From assembly GCA_913031525.1 (NCBI GenBank), contig CAJWGC010000084.1, positions 1 to 5,400 on the forward strand: 5,400 nucleotides of DNA, given 5' to 3'. Position 1 is the first letter of the stretch. Each line of letters starts with the position of its first letter. This stretch comes from an uncultured Acidimicrobiia bacterium. Lineage in GTDB: Bacteria > Actinomycetota > Acidimicrobiia > Spongiisociales > UBA5794. Positions 1-5,389 of this stretch are shown here, one piece after another. A program made the position numbers and the translations under genes. A model generated the notes under the pieces. The model did no database searches and had not been told where the DNA came from. It saw only the letters and a program-made list of their open reading frames with translations.

Positions 1-281
1 GAAAAGAGGTATTCCGAACTGCTCAGCTCTGGCGATTAGCTTTTGCGCCTGTATTTACATACTCGGAAGTTTCCTTGGACCTTCACTTTGTCGAGAGCGG
101 TGCGTTTGTAGAGAGCGGTGATGTACCGATTCCTAAATCGCCGTTCAGTTGGGAGGGCATGCCCTCGCTCTCGGCTGCTCCTGTTCCTGGGGCTGACAAT
201 GGTGTTCTTGACGACTGGAATGACCTAGGAGCAGATGGCGAAAAGTCTCCAGATCCTTCTAGAGGTGCGGTGATGTCTTGA
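1..281 (+). CDS. Class III (CaiB/BaiF) CoA-transferase, C-terminal end only
   Basis: The reading frame is open from base 3 to the TGA at 279-281, giving the last 92 residues; the start lies outside the window. Two stretches match my memory of CaiB/BaiF family tails. The first is LAFAPVFTYSEV followed by LHFVESGAFVE, equivalent to the family pattern of a hydrophobic 'aPV' segment, a helix, then 'phf..rgafve'. The second is PIPKSPFSWEGMP then AAPVPGADN, equivalent to the usual 'P.spvrfsgtP...aP.pGehn'. Such enzymes move CoA between an acyl-CoA and a free carboxylic acid in the cytoplasm through a catalytic Asp, which lies in the missing N-terminal part. The substrate cannot be inferred. The last 20 or so residues (ending SRGAVMS) extend past the usual end. 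The stop overlaps the next gene by four bases, so the two are probably translated together. Confidence 0.8.
   Translation, partial: KEVFRTAQLWRLAFAPVFTYSEVSLDLHFVESGAFVESGDVPIPKSPFSWEGMPSLSAAPVPGADNGVLDDWNDLGADGEKSPDPSRGAVMS
261..267 (+). promoter_or_regulatory. Ribosome binding site that decides the TTG start at 278
   Basis: AGAGGTG here contains GAGGTG, a six-base match to the anti-Shine-Dalgarno complement, ten bases before the TTG at 278-280. In this frame there is a TAG at 260-262 and no other start between it and 278, so TTG is the only possible start near the 5' end. The ATG at 273-275 is in the upstream gene's frame and reaches the stop after two codons, so it is not a competing gene start. 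Confidence 0.6.
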
Positions 282-979
282 GCTGGAATCTAACGCTCGA
301 TGGCCACACCGCCTTTCTTTCTACCCGATCGAGGCCCGGTGGTTTAGTTGCTTCTTCGATAGCACCGTCAGAGTTAGCAAAATATCTATCGGATCTTGGG
401 GAGCATCGCGTTCTTATCGCGGATATTCCACGACCAGACGAGCTTCGGGACATTACTTACAAGCTTATTTCTGAAGCTATCGGTGCGCATTCGATGCCAG
501 TGATTATTTCGATCAGCGAGAGTTGCGATATTCGTTGTCTCAGCTTGGCGTTACGTGCCGACATACGAATCGCAACGGAAGCGGTGATCGTATCGATCGC
601 TCCGATTGACAAGGTGCTAGAAGCTGACCTTGTGTCGCTGCTTTCTCGGGTTGTCGGATCATCGGTTGCTGGATATTGGACTCTCGCTGGGTCTTCGATC
701 GACGCAAGTGAAGCTTTGCGATGTGGGTTATTTCACGAGGTTGTCGCTTCGGAGCGTCTCGAAGAACGCGTTACTGAATTGGCTGTTCAAGTCTCTCGTG
801 GTGCTCCTCTTGCTCTCCGATATGGGAAAGAGGCAATTTTGCGCGGGCGCGATCTACCGCTGCGCGCCGCGCTCGACCTGGAGGCTGACTTATACAGTTT
901 GCTGCAACATAGTGCCGACCGCACCGAAGGTGTGTCGGCTTATCTCGAACATCGAATCCCAAATTTCAAGGGCAAATAA
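278..979 (+). CDS. Crotonase-fold (enoyl-CoA hydratase/isomerase-like) protein lacking the catalytic residues
   Basis: This is a 233-residue protein with a TTG start overlapping the upstream stop. The family is recognised from PVIISIS (74-80), ADIRIATEA (94-102), LLSRVVGSSVAGYWTLAGSSIDASEALRCG (given in parts: LLSRVVG 121-127, TLAGSSIDASEA 135-146), and the tail SADRTEGVSAYLEHRIPNF (212-230), which corresponds to the 'D..EG..aF.ekR.p.f' end of crotonases. Against rat mitochondrial enoyl-CoA hydratase, recalled from memory, residues 73-99 align without gaps. The GYALGGGCE oxyanion loop then becomes ESCDIRCLS (81-89), with no glycine left. The oxyanion Gly141 position is Ile107, Glu144 is Ile110 and Glu164 is Tyr133. 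The N-terminal part is about 20 residues short and lacks the usual 'F.aGaDl' loop. The frame is intact and codon use looks normal, so this is a conserved-looking but probably non-hydratase protein, perhaps a CoA-ester binding or structural partner. The family call is firm; the loss of activity is inference. Confidence 0.82.
   Translation: MSWNLTLDGHTAFLSTRSRPGGLVASSIAPSELAKYLSDLGEHRVLIADIPRPDELRDITYKLISEAIGAHSMPVIISISESCDIRCLSLALRADIRIATEAVIVSIAPIDKVLEADLVSLLSRVVGSSVAGYWTLAGSSIDASEALRCGLFHEVVASERLEERVTELAVQVSRGAPLALRYGKEAILRGRDLPLRAALDLEADLYSLLQHSADRTEGVSAYLEHRIPNFKGK
966..979. other. 14-bp tail-to-tail overlap of convergent genes
   Basis: The crotonase-like gene ends with TAA at 977-979 on the + strand. 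The amidohydrolase gene ends with TGA read on the - strand at 968-966. The last four codons of each therefore lie on shared DNA, and no intrinsic terminator fits between the genes. Confidence 0.85.
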
Positions 980-2432
980 TTCCCCGTTCGACGTGATGCT
1001 CGTTCACGAAGGCGATGGTGCCGTTCACCACGGTTGCCGCGATTTCGGTGTCGGCCGGCATTCCTCGGCTCCAATCGCCTGTCGCTGCGGTGAAGGCAGC
1101 ATCTGCACCGGCTTGGATTTCTCCCGCACCTGGCCGCCCTATCCATGCTGACGGAACACGGGTATAAAGATCGAGCGCGTCGAGCAGTTCCAACGATTCG
1201 TCAGGATTCATTTGATCGCCTGAGGCGGTACGTCGGCTTATGGCCGCCCAGATACCTCTTAACGCAGAAGGATCAGAAATTGGGGCATCGGAACCAGCCA
1301 TGAGAGGTATTCCGGCTGTTTGCATGGTGCGGTATCGGTGGAGCAAGTCAACGCGTTGATCTCTTAGATAGATGTCGCCTCTATCTTCAATGAGGGCGGG
1401 GTTGACACATGCTTGCACTTTGATTCGCGAAGCCCTTCGTATCTCAGGATCGCTCATCTGTGCAGCGTGTTCGATTCGATCGGGGCGACTGATTTTTTTG
1501 CTTTTGCAGCGTCCAAGTACGTGTAGGGCGCCGGCCACAGCGTCTAAAGAGACGGCGTGGATTGCGACAGGGAAATCCATTGAGTGAGCTGCTCGGATGG
1601 CGATCTCGAGATCTTGAAGAGGCGGTTTGAGTCCTCCCGGGAACTCGTGCAGAGCGAGTTTTTGCCCAATAATTCGTGATGTTGAAGCATGAAAATCCGA
1701 TGGAAGAGCGTGTTCTCCCCAAAAGTGGAATATCAGTGGAAAATTATCCGATTGAGCGACCGAATTGGTGGTTTCGACATTCTCAATATCCCAGTGTGGG
1801 GTCGCATCCACGATCGCGGTGATGCCGTTGCGAACAAGAACAGATAGGGCTGATCGAAGCCGGCGTTGGTGCTCTCTTGGAGAAGGTCTGAGATGTTTCA
1901 AACGGCGCCTAAGCGATGATATATCGTGCAGAAAGACACCGTCATCATTGACAATTTTGAGGTTTTCATCCTCGAAAAAATTCGCTTCGCGCAACGCAGC
2001 AGTGTTTGCTATCCAGATATGGCCACTGCGATCGTTGATCAGAACAGGGCGGTTACCCAGGGCTTCGTCTAGATCGTGACGAGTTGGCAAACGGCCATTG
2101 ACAAGTGTGTTGCTGTCGAATCCAGAACCACGGATGAGATCTGTGTCGCAACTGGCGGCTCCGGCGACAAGCCGTGTCTGAATTCCGTTGACGGATTTCG
2201 AATCTCTTAACGAAATAGATTCGAGCGATGAAGCGAAAGCAGCGAGATGAATGTGGGCATCGATGAACCCTGGAAGAATGGTGCTATCAGGCATTCGGAT
2301 AACCTCATCAGCGGGACCGATTTTTCCTGACGGACCTACTGATTCGATCCGCCCGTTTCGCACGAGGATGCCCCAGTCGGGAGGTGACCAGCGTCGTCCT
2401 GGTAGGAGAATCCTTTGAGAACGAAGGAGCAA
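966..2432 (-). CDS. YtcJ-like amidohydrolase (amidohydrolase family 3)
   Basis: A 488-residue metal-dependent hydrolase of the TIM-barrel amidohydrolase superfamily, cytoplasmic with no signal peptide. Relatives cleave amides such as N-substituted formamides; the substrate here is unknown. Visible in order: N-terminal beta strands ending LVRNGRIESVG (23-33); PGFIDAHIHL with the metal-binding HxH (His60, His62); LPTRHDLDEAL and DRSGHIWIANTAAL, both typical of YtcJ; Lys258, at about the place of the bridging lysine; VAIHAV (His292); RIEHA (His322); and GSDAPISDP (Asp382), then a short C-terminal beta domain. Metal ligands look intact, but the usual HAIGD is HAVSL, and the protein is some 40-50 residues shorter than many family members. 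The frame is open to 2543, but that extension overlaps the small gene upstream. TTG at 2432, just before the first beta strand, is the best start, with no clear ribosome site. A GATAAT 12 bases ahead of it could be a weak extra promoter. The gene is probably also read from the upstream small gene, 53 bases away. Confidence 0.85.
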   Translation of the reverse strand: MLLRSQRILLPGRRWSPPDWGILVRNGRIESVGPSGKIGPADEVIRMPDSTILPGFIDAHIHLAAFASSLESISLRDSKSVNGIQTRLVAGAASCDTDLIRGSGFDSNTLVNGRLPTRHDLDEALGNRPVLINDRSGHIWIANTAALREANFFEDENLKIVNDDGVFLHDISSLRRRLKHLRPSPREHQRRLRSALSVLVRNGITAIVDATPHWDIENVETTNSVAQSDNFPLIFHFWGEHALPSDFHASTSRIIGQKLALHEFPGGLKPPLQDLEIAIRAAHSMDFPVAIHAVSLDAVAGALHVLGRCKSKKISRPDRIEHAAQMSDPEIRRASRIKVQACVNPALIEDRGDIYLRDQRVDLLHRYRTMQTAGIPLMAGSDAPISDPSALRGIWAAISRRTASGDQMNPDESLELLDALDLYTRVPSAWIGRPGAGEIQAGADAAFTAATGDWSRGMPADTEIAATVVNGTIAFVNEHHVERGIICP

Positions 2433-2485
2433 CGATCGGGATCCATTATCCGGAACCTGCCTGTTTTTTGTCCGCAGATTGCCGA

Positions 2486-2629
2486 TTAGTCGCCAGCCGG
2501 CAATGGCTCCAGCTCGAATTCTCCGATGGGGGCTCCACAGCATTCGAACTTCCCGTCACCACCCGTTACGCAGAGAACTTCTGTACCGCAGTTCTGGCAT
2601 TTGTAGCGTTTGCCGGGTTGATTGGTCAT
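2486..2629 (-). CDS. Desulforedoxin-like small metal-binding protein (47 aa)
   Basis: A short gene encoding a four-Cys metal centre. The cysteines sit at 11, 14, 30 and 31: YKCQNCG, then 15 residues, then CCG. This is exactly the C-x2-C-x15-CC spacing of desulforedoxin and of the N-terminal domain of desulfoferrodoxin, where the four sulfurs hold one iron (zinc in some preparations). The GGDGKFECCGAPI segment matches the family's 'GgGelvCCGqpM'. There is an extra Cys20. Known members are small cytoplasmic electron carriers, usually dimers, and no superoxide reductase domain is attached here. The ATG at 2629 is chosen over a TTG at 2683 because the family similarity begins just inside it, because the longer form would translate through the promoter, and because the promoter places the transcript start at this ATG. 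The stop is TAA. It lies between a PPOX gene and an amidohydrolase gene on the same strand. The redox partner is unknown, and zinc-ribbon-like use rather than electron transfer remains possible. Confidence 0.75.
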   Translation of the reverse strand: MTNQPGKRYKCQNCGTEVLCVTGGDGKFECCGAPIGEFELEPLPAGD

Positions 2630-2665
2630 GACGTCGATTATACCGATGCAGGATTGTGGTGTCTC
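2630..2665 (-). promoter_or_regulatory. Promoter giving a leaderless transcript for the desulforedoxin-like gene
   Basis: On the - strand, a perfect TATAAT (2642-2637) is preceded by a 17-base spacer and GAGACA (2665-2660), which matches the last four bases of TTGACA. Only seven bases separate the TATAAT from the ATG at 2629, so transcription would begin at or one base before the start codon. No Shine-Dalgarno sequence precedes the ATG. Leaderless mRNAs behind TANNNT boxes are common in Actinobacteria. The promoter lies in the 82-base gap after the PPOX gene and may also drive the amidohydrolase. Confidence 0.6.
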
Positions 2666-2711
2666 GGTTATGTATTGAAGCAAATAGGACGAATACTCAT
2701 AGCGTTAACTC

Positions 2712-3185
2712 TTAATAGCGGCCACCGAGTTTGTGATGATCCCAGGAGTAGATTTTCTTCGGTTCGACCCGCACCACGATCCGCTTGGCCGCGATCGCTT
2801 TCCTCCGTTCAACGCTGAGAGAGTCGAGAGGATTCCCACTTTTAGCGGGAAGACGATGGCGATGGATGTCTCGGATTTGTTCGGGGTCGTCAATGATGTG
2901 GCCTGTTCCTTGTACTACAAGTCCGCGTAGCGTCTCGTAGGTTCGACCCTTTTCGAGCATGCAAGAGATTTGTGGGTCTCGTTGCAGGTTCACTGTTTTC
3001 TGACTCTTCCGATAGGTATTAAAATGGATCCGGTCGTCGACCATCCAGTACCACATCGCGCTGAGATGAGGGAAACCATGCGGTCCCTTAGTTGCGACGC
3101 ACAGCGTTCCACCGTTTTGCAGAAAAGAAAGCTCTTCTTTTCTCGTCATGGCTATTGCTTTTCGACGATTGAGGTTCATTGTCAT
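2712..3185 (-). CDS. PPOX-class split beta-barrel oxidoreductase, probably F420- or flavin-dependent
   Basis: A 157-residue member of the pyridoxamine-phosphate-oxidase-like fold. Seen in order: NLNRRKAIAMTRKEELSFL (start helix, 4-22), then LCVATKGPHGFPHLSAMWY (about 28-46, the family's first two strands), then TYRKSQKTVNLQRDP (57-71, the phosphate-binding 'K...NL..dP' segment), then GLVVQGTG, and the end SWDHHKLGGRY (147-157). That ending is typical of actinobacterial FDOR-B proteins. Known relatives bind F420 or FMN and reduce varied substrates or haem breakdown intermediates; the true substrate cannot be read here. The frame continues upstream to 3338, but the extra 51 residues are unlike the family. 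ATG at 3185 or, six bases on, 3179 both fit, and neither has a good ribosome site. The internal ATG at 3149 would lose the conserved 'NL.RR.AI.M' start. It is divergent from the transporter gene and is followed after 82 bases by the desulforedoxin-like gene. Confidence 0.82.
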   Translation of the reverse strand: MTMNLNRRKAIAMTRKEELSFLQNGGTLCVATKGPHGFPHLSAMWYWMVDDRIHFNTYRKSQKTVNLQRDPQISCMLEKGRTYETLRGLVVQGTGHIIDDPEQIRDIHRHRLPAKSGNPLDSLSVERRKAIAAKRIVVRVEPKKIYSWDHHKLGGRY

Positions 3186-3208
3186 ACCGTTTTGATCAGC
3201 GAAACGCT

Positions 3209-3220
3209 TTGACGCGTCAA
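3209..3220. promoter_or_regulatory. Perfect 12-bp palindrome TTGACGCGTCAA, candidate operator
   Basis: TTGACGCGTCAA reads the same on both strands. It lies in the 183-base region between two divergent genes, 24 bases from the PPOX start and 149 from the lipoprotein start. Each half also resembles a -35 box (TTGACG), one in each direction, so a dimeric regulator bound here could affect both genes. One such palindrome is expected by chance in a window this size, and no second copy was seen, so only its position supports it. I do not recognise the regulator. Confidence 0.35.
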
Positions 3221-3238
3221 TGTTCTGTTTCCTAGCAT
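3209..3238 (+). promoter_or_regulatory. Weak candidate distal promoter for the transporter gene
   Basis: TTGACG (3209-3214, within the palindrome) and TAGCAT (3233-3238, a TANNNT box) are 18 bases apart. Transcription from here would give a leader of about 120 bases before the lipoprotein gene. The -10 match is only four of six, so this is tentative. Confidence 0.2.
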
Positions 3239-3319
3239 CATGCAGAATAACTGGCAGAGCGCATCGCGCGACTCGGATTGTAGTTCTACGTCCGAGGTCT
3301 CGTGAGTTACTCTTGCTGG

Positions 3320-3346
3320 TTGACTGTATTGGAGACAACCTAAATT
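3320..3346 (+). promoter_or_regulatory. Candidate proximal promoter for the substrate-binding protein gene
   Basis: TTGACT (3320-3325) and TAAATT (3341-3346, a TANNNT box) are separated by 15 bases, shorter than ideal. Transcription would start near 3353, leaving a short leader that still contains the ribosome binding site at 3356-3362. Confidence 0.35.
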
Positions 3347-3355
3347 TTCCCGGAA

Positions 3356-3362
3356 AAAGGGG
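3356..3362 (+). promoter_or_regulatory. Ribosome binding site of the substrate-binding protein gene
   Basis: AAAGGGG lies six bases before the ATG at 3369. It fixes that ATG as the start and is the most conventional spaced site near any start codon here. Confidence 0.65.
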
Positions 3363-3368
3363 TACCGA

Positions 3369-5180
3369 ATGAGGAATGGTTCAGCCAGCCGCAGGAGGCT
3401 TCCGTTGCGGATCTTAGGATTGCTGTTGGGGCTAGCGTTGATCGCTGCTGCTTGCGGTGATGATGATGATGCAACGACCACTACGGCGGCACCAGCAGCG
3501 ACTACGGCTGCTACTACTGCACCAGCAGCGGATGATGCTGCAGAAGACGAGTCGGCGCCGGCTACTACGGCTGCAGCAACTACAGCTGCACCGGCGACTA
3601 CAGCTGCACCGGCGGTTCCGGATCAGACGTTTGTATGGGCTCTTCAAGCTCTTGCAACCGACTTTGATCCCACCGTCTATCAGGGCTCTGGTCCGACGCA
3701 GTGGATTGCCTATGAATTGAAGTCGACTCTTATCGAGTACGACTTGACAGGACTCTCTGGAGAGATTCCGGCTTGTGATGGTCTTGCGAGCGTCGCGAAT
3801 GTTTCAGCAGGACTAGCCGAGTCTTGGGAGTACAGCGAAGACCGCCAAACCATTACATTCAAGTTGCGTGAAGGCGTTCTCAGCTCCGCTGGCAACGAGT
3901 TGACTACAGAGGACGTTCGTTGGAACTTTGAGCGTTCGCTACAAGATGGTTCTAACTTTGTAGCCAAGTTCCTTTGGTACACCGCCGCTAGCTATGGCGG
4001 AGTAGTCGAGGGTGGCCACGACGTAACTGAGCTTCTGACTGTTGTCGATAAGTACACCTTCCAAATGCACCTCGTAAGCCCGTCGCCGGTCGACATTGCG
4101 GCAATGGCACACTGGAGCATGAGGATCGCCGACAGCACCGAGGCCAAGAAGCACGCCACCGACGAGGATCCGTTTGCCTATCAATGGCTTGCTGTGAACG
4201 GTCCATACTTTGGACCCTGGTATTTCACCGCGGATGATTTCGATGGTGGGAACCAGATCACGCTTCGCGCCAACCCGAACTACACGCGTGAGCGGGGCAA
4301 TATCGGTACTCTTATTGCTCGTAACATCCCAGAAGAAGACACCCGCTTGCAGTTGCTGCTGTCAGGCGATGTTGATTTTGCCCATAATCTTCGGTTGGAC
4401 CAATATGCCAGCCTTGAGGGGCAAGACGGTGTGAGCGTTTATAACTGCGCTAGCCCGACCAGGGACGTACTGAACCTGAACTTCAACGATCCGATTGTTT
4501 CGAATCCAAAGGTCAGAAAGGCCATTTCAGTGGCTCTTGACCGTGATGCTCTTGTTCAGGGCGCATACCAGGGCCTAGGCCAACCGGCGATTGCGGCTTT
4601 GCATCAAGGGTTCCAGGAAGATCCAACCAAGCTTCAGTCATACACGTACTTCCCGTCCTACGCGCGGTCTCTTCTTGACGAAGCGGGCTATCCAGACGGC
4701 TTCGACATGACCTTGACGTACAGCCCAGGAGACCCCGGTCCTCAGACCGAGCCTCTTGCTGTTCTGATACAGGCTCAATTAGCGGTTGCAGGAATCAACG
4801 TGACGTTGAATCCGTTGACCGGCGCGGAGTTCTCTCCGGCCTTGAGGGGCGGAGAGGCCCAGGCCTGGATCTTCGGGCAGAACCCGGCGGTCCCACATCC
4901 GTACTACGCCATGCTGCTGTTCAATAAGTCCACGAGCTTCTTGAACTATCAGGGCTACAACGACCCAACATTTGATGGATTGTTGACACAGGCTGAAGAA
5001 GCAGAGCCAGGTGCGGCACAGGACGCGGTGATTCAGCAGACCAACGAATACATGGCTAACGCCTTGCCAGAGTTGGCCCTTGTAGATAAGCGGACGATTC
5101 GTGCCGTAAGGGACAACATCACTGGTCTGACCAATAGGTCTGATTCGACGTCGAACATACACCTGTTCAATAAGGGATAG
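3369..5180 (+). CDS. ABC transporter substrate-binding lipoprotein, family 5 (oligopeptide/dipeptide/nickel type)
   Basis: A 603-residue extracytoplasmic solute receptor. Residues 1-29 form a lipoprotein signal peptide: Arg-rich start, hydrophobic LGLLLGLALIAAA, and the lipid-anchored Cys29. The Asp30s acidic run and a Thr/Ala/Pro linker (to about residue 83) follow, and would hold the domain off the membrane. The binding domain begins at about DQTFVWALQ (85). It carries the family 5 signature around 148-184: GLAESWEYS, TFKLREGV and ELTTEDVRWNFER. Later family landmarks are NPNY (302-305), DVDFA (334-338), NPKVRKAISVALDRDAL (379-395), ARSLLDEAGYPDGF (432-445) and DPTFDGLL (532-539). Such proteins capture peptides, nickel, opines or sugars for an ABC importer; the ligand cannot be told. 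Cys136 and Cys360 could form a disulfide. No permease or ATPase gene is in the window. A strong hairpin follows the stop, so the gene may be a single transcript or the highly expressed first gene of a transporter operon. Confidence 0.93.
   Translation: MRNGSASRRRLPLRILGLLLGLALIAAACGDDDDATTTTAAPAATTAATTAPAADDAAEDESAPATTAAATTAAPATTAAPAVPDQTFVWALQALATDFDPTVYQGSGPTQWIAYELKSTLIEYDLTGLSGEIPACDGLASVANVSAGLAESWEYSEDRQTITFKLREGVLSSAGNELTTEDVRWNFERSLQDGSNFVAKFLWYTAASYGGVVEGGHDVTELLTVVDKYTFQMHLVSPSPVDIAAMAHWSMRIADSTEAKKHATDEDPFAYQWLAVNGPYFGPWYFTADDFDGGNQITLRANPNYTRERGNIGTLIARNIPEEDTRLQLLLSGDVDFAHNLRLDQYASLEGQDGVSVYNCASPTRDVLNLNFNDPIVSNPKVRKAISVALDRDALVQGAYQGLGQPAIAALHQGFQEDPTKLQSYTYFPSYARSLLDEAGYPDGFDMTLTYSPGDPGPQTEPLAVLIQAQLAVAGINVTLNPLTGAEFSPALRGGEAQAWIFGQNPAVPHPYYAMLLFNKSTSFLNYQGYNDPTFDGLLTQAEEAEPGAAQDAVIQQTNEYMANALPELALVDKRTIRAVRDNITGLTNRSDSTSNIHLFNKG
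3459..3617 (+). repeat. Low-complexity segment encoding the Asp then Thr/Ala/Pro linker
   Basis: This codes for residues 31-83 of the lipoprotein: four Asp, then mixed TTAAP, ATTAA and DDAAEDE blocks built from near-repeats of act/aca, gct/gcg/gca and ccg codons. Disordered Thr/Ala/Pro linkers after the lipid-anchored Cys are, from memory, typical of Acidimicrobiia solute-binding lipoproteins. The bias also creates long Arg/Leu- or Cys/Arg-rich frames on both strands, which are not genes. Confidence 0.85.
3579..3614 (+). repeat. Perfect 18-bp tandem repeat, two copies
   Basis: The unit actacagctgcaccggcg occurs twice without change at 3579-3596 and 3597-3614. It is in frame and encodes TTAAPA each time. 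Base-perfect copies suggest recent slippage or duplication, which would change linker length by six residues without breaking the frame. Confidence 0.9.
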
Positions 5181-5197
5181 GTGACGCTTAGGAAATG

Positions 5198-5252
5198 AAG
5201 TGATGAACGCGCCGTTTGGCGTCTAACTAGACGCTAAACGGCGCGTTCACTT
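5198..5252 (+). terminator. Long hairpin after the substrate-binding protein gene
   Basis: Arms at 5205-5224 and 5229-5248 pair over 20 bp around a four-base loop (AACT). Four more outer pairs (AAGT with ACTT) form beyond a three-base bulge at 5202-5204. The only non-Watson-Crick position is 5218 with 5235, a G-U pair in the + strand RNA; the opposite-strand RNA would have a C-A mismatch there. No U-run follows (the next bases are AGCTAGG), so it is not a textbook intrinsic terminator. It could end transcription, protect the 3' end of the lipoprotein mRNA, or lower expression of a downstream gene. It begins 24 bases after the stop. Confidence 0.7.
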
Positions 5253-5345
5253 AGCTAGGTCAGCGTTTCGCTCTGAAGAGTCGCGTGTCCTGGTTATGAC
5301 GGTTGAGGGGGATTATTGAGCAACAGTTTTTTAGATACTACCATG

Positions 5346-5354
5346 TGATATAAT
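5346..5354 (+). promoter_or_regulatory. Extended -10 promoter pointing out of the window
   Basis: TGATATAAT is a perfect extended -10 element (TG, one base, TATAAT) in an AT-rich stretch. The -35 position (5326-5331) is only GTTTTT. Transcription would start near 5361. The ATG at 5355 meets a stop after two codons, so the served gene, if any, begins beyond 5400. Confidence 0.45.
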
Positions 5355-5383
5355 ATGATTTAGAAATTCTTATAACAACCGCT

Positions 5384-5389
5384 TTGACA
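5384..5389 (+). promoter_or_regulatory. Consensus -35 box at the window edge
   Basis: TTGACA is a perfect -35 hexamer. Its -10 partner would fall near 5407, outside the window, so this is only a hint of a second promoter in tandem with the one at 5346-5354. Confidence 0.2.

Noticed and set aside
630..1151. 173-codon open frame on the + strand
   Set aside because: It overlaps the crotonase-like gene and the end of the amidohydrolase gene out of frame, with no recognisable motif, while both of those genes have clear family signatures.
2433..2543. N-terminal extension of the amidohydrolase to 2543
   Set aside because: The extra 37 residues are Arg-rich, unlike the family, and 20 codons of it overlap the desulforedoxin-like gene.
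2384..2818. 144-codon open frame on the + strand
   Set aside because: It lies antisense to three recognisable genes and to the TATAAT promoter, and its sequence shows no family resemblance.
3186..3338. N-terminal extension of the PPOX protein to 3338
   Set aside because: The first 51 residues do not resemble the family, and they would cover most of the divergent regulatory region.
3432..3720. Long Arg/Leu-rich (+, 3457-3720) and Cys/Arg/Ser-rich (-, 3432-3647) open frames
   Set aside because: They are by-products of the codon repeats in the lipoprotein linker read in other frames; composition is extreme and no domain is visible.
4779..5162. 127-codon open frame on the - strand
   Set aside because: It is antisense to the well-supported C-terminal part of the substrate-binding protein and shows no domain.
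3198..5272. 11-base match: AGCGAAACGCT at 3198-3208 and its reverse complement at 5262-5272
   Set aside because: Both are in non-coding DNA, but several 11-base matches are expected by chance in a window of this length, and the flanks differ.
5302..5332. Possible terminator: GTTG/CAAC pairing before a run of six T
   Set aside because: The stem is only four base pairs with a 15-base loop, too weak to support.
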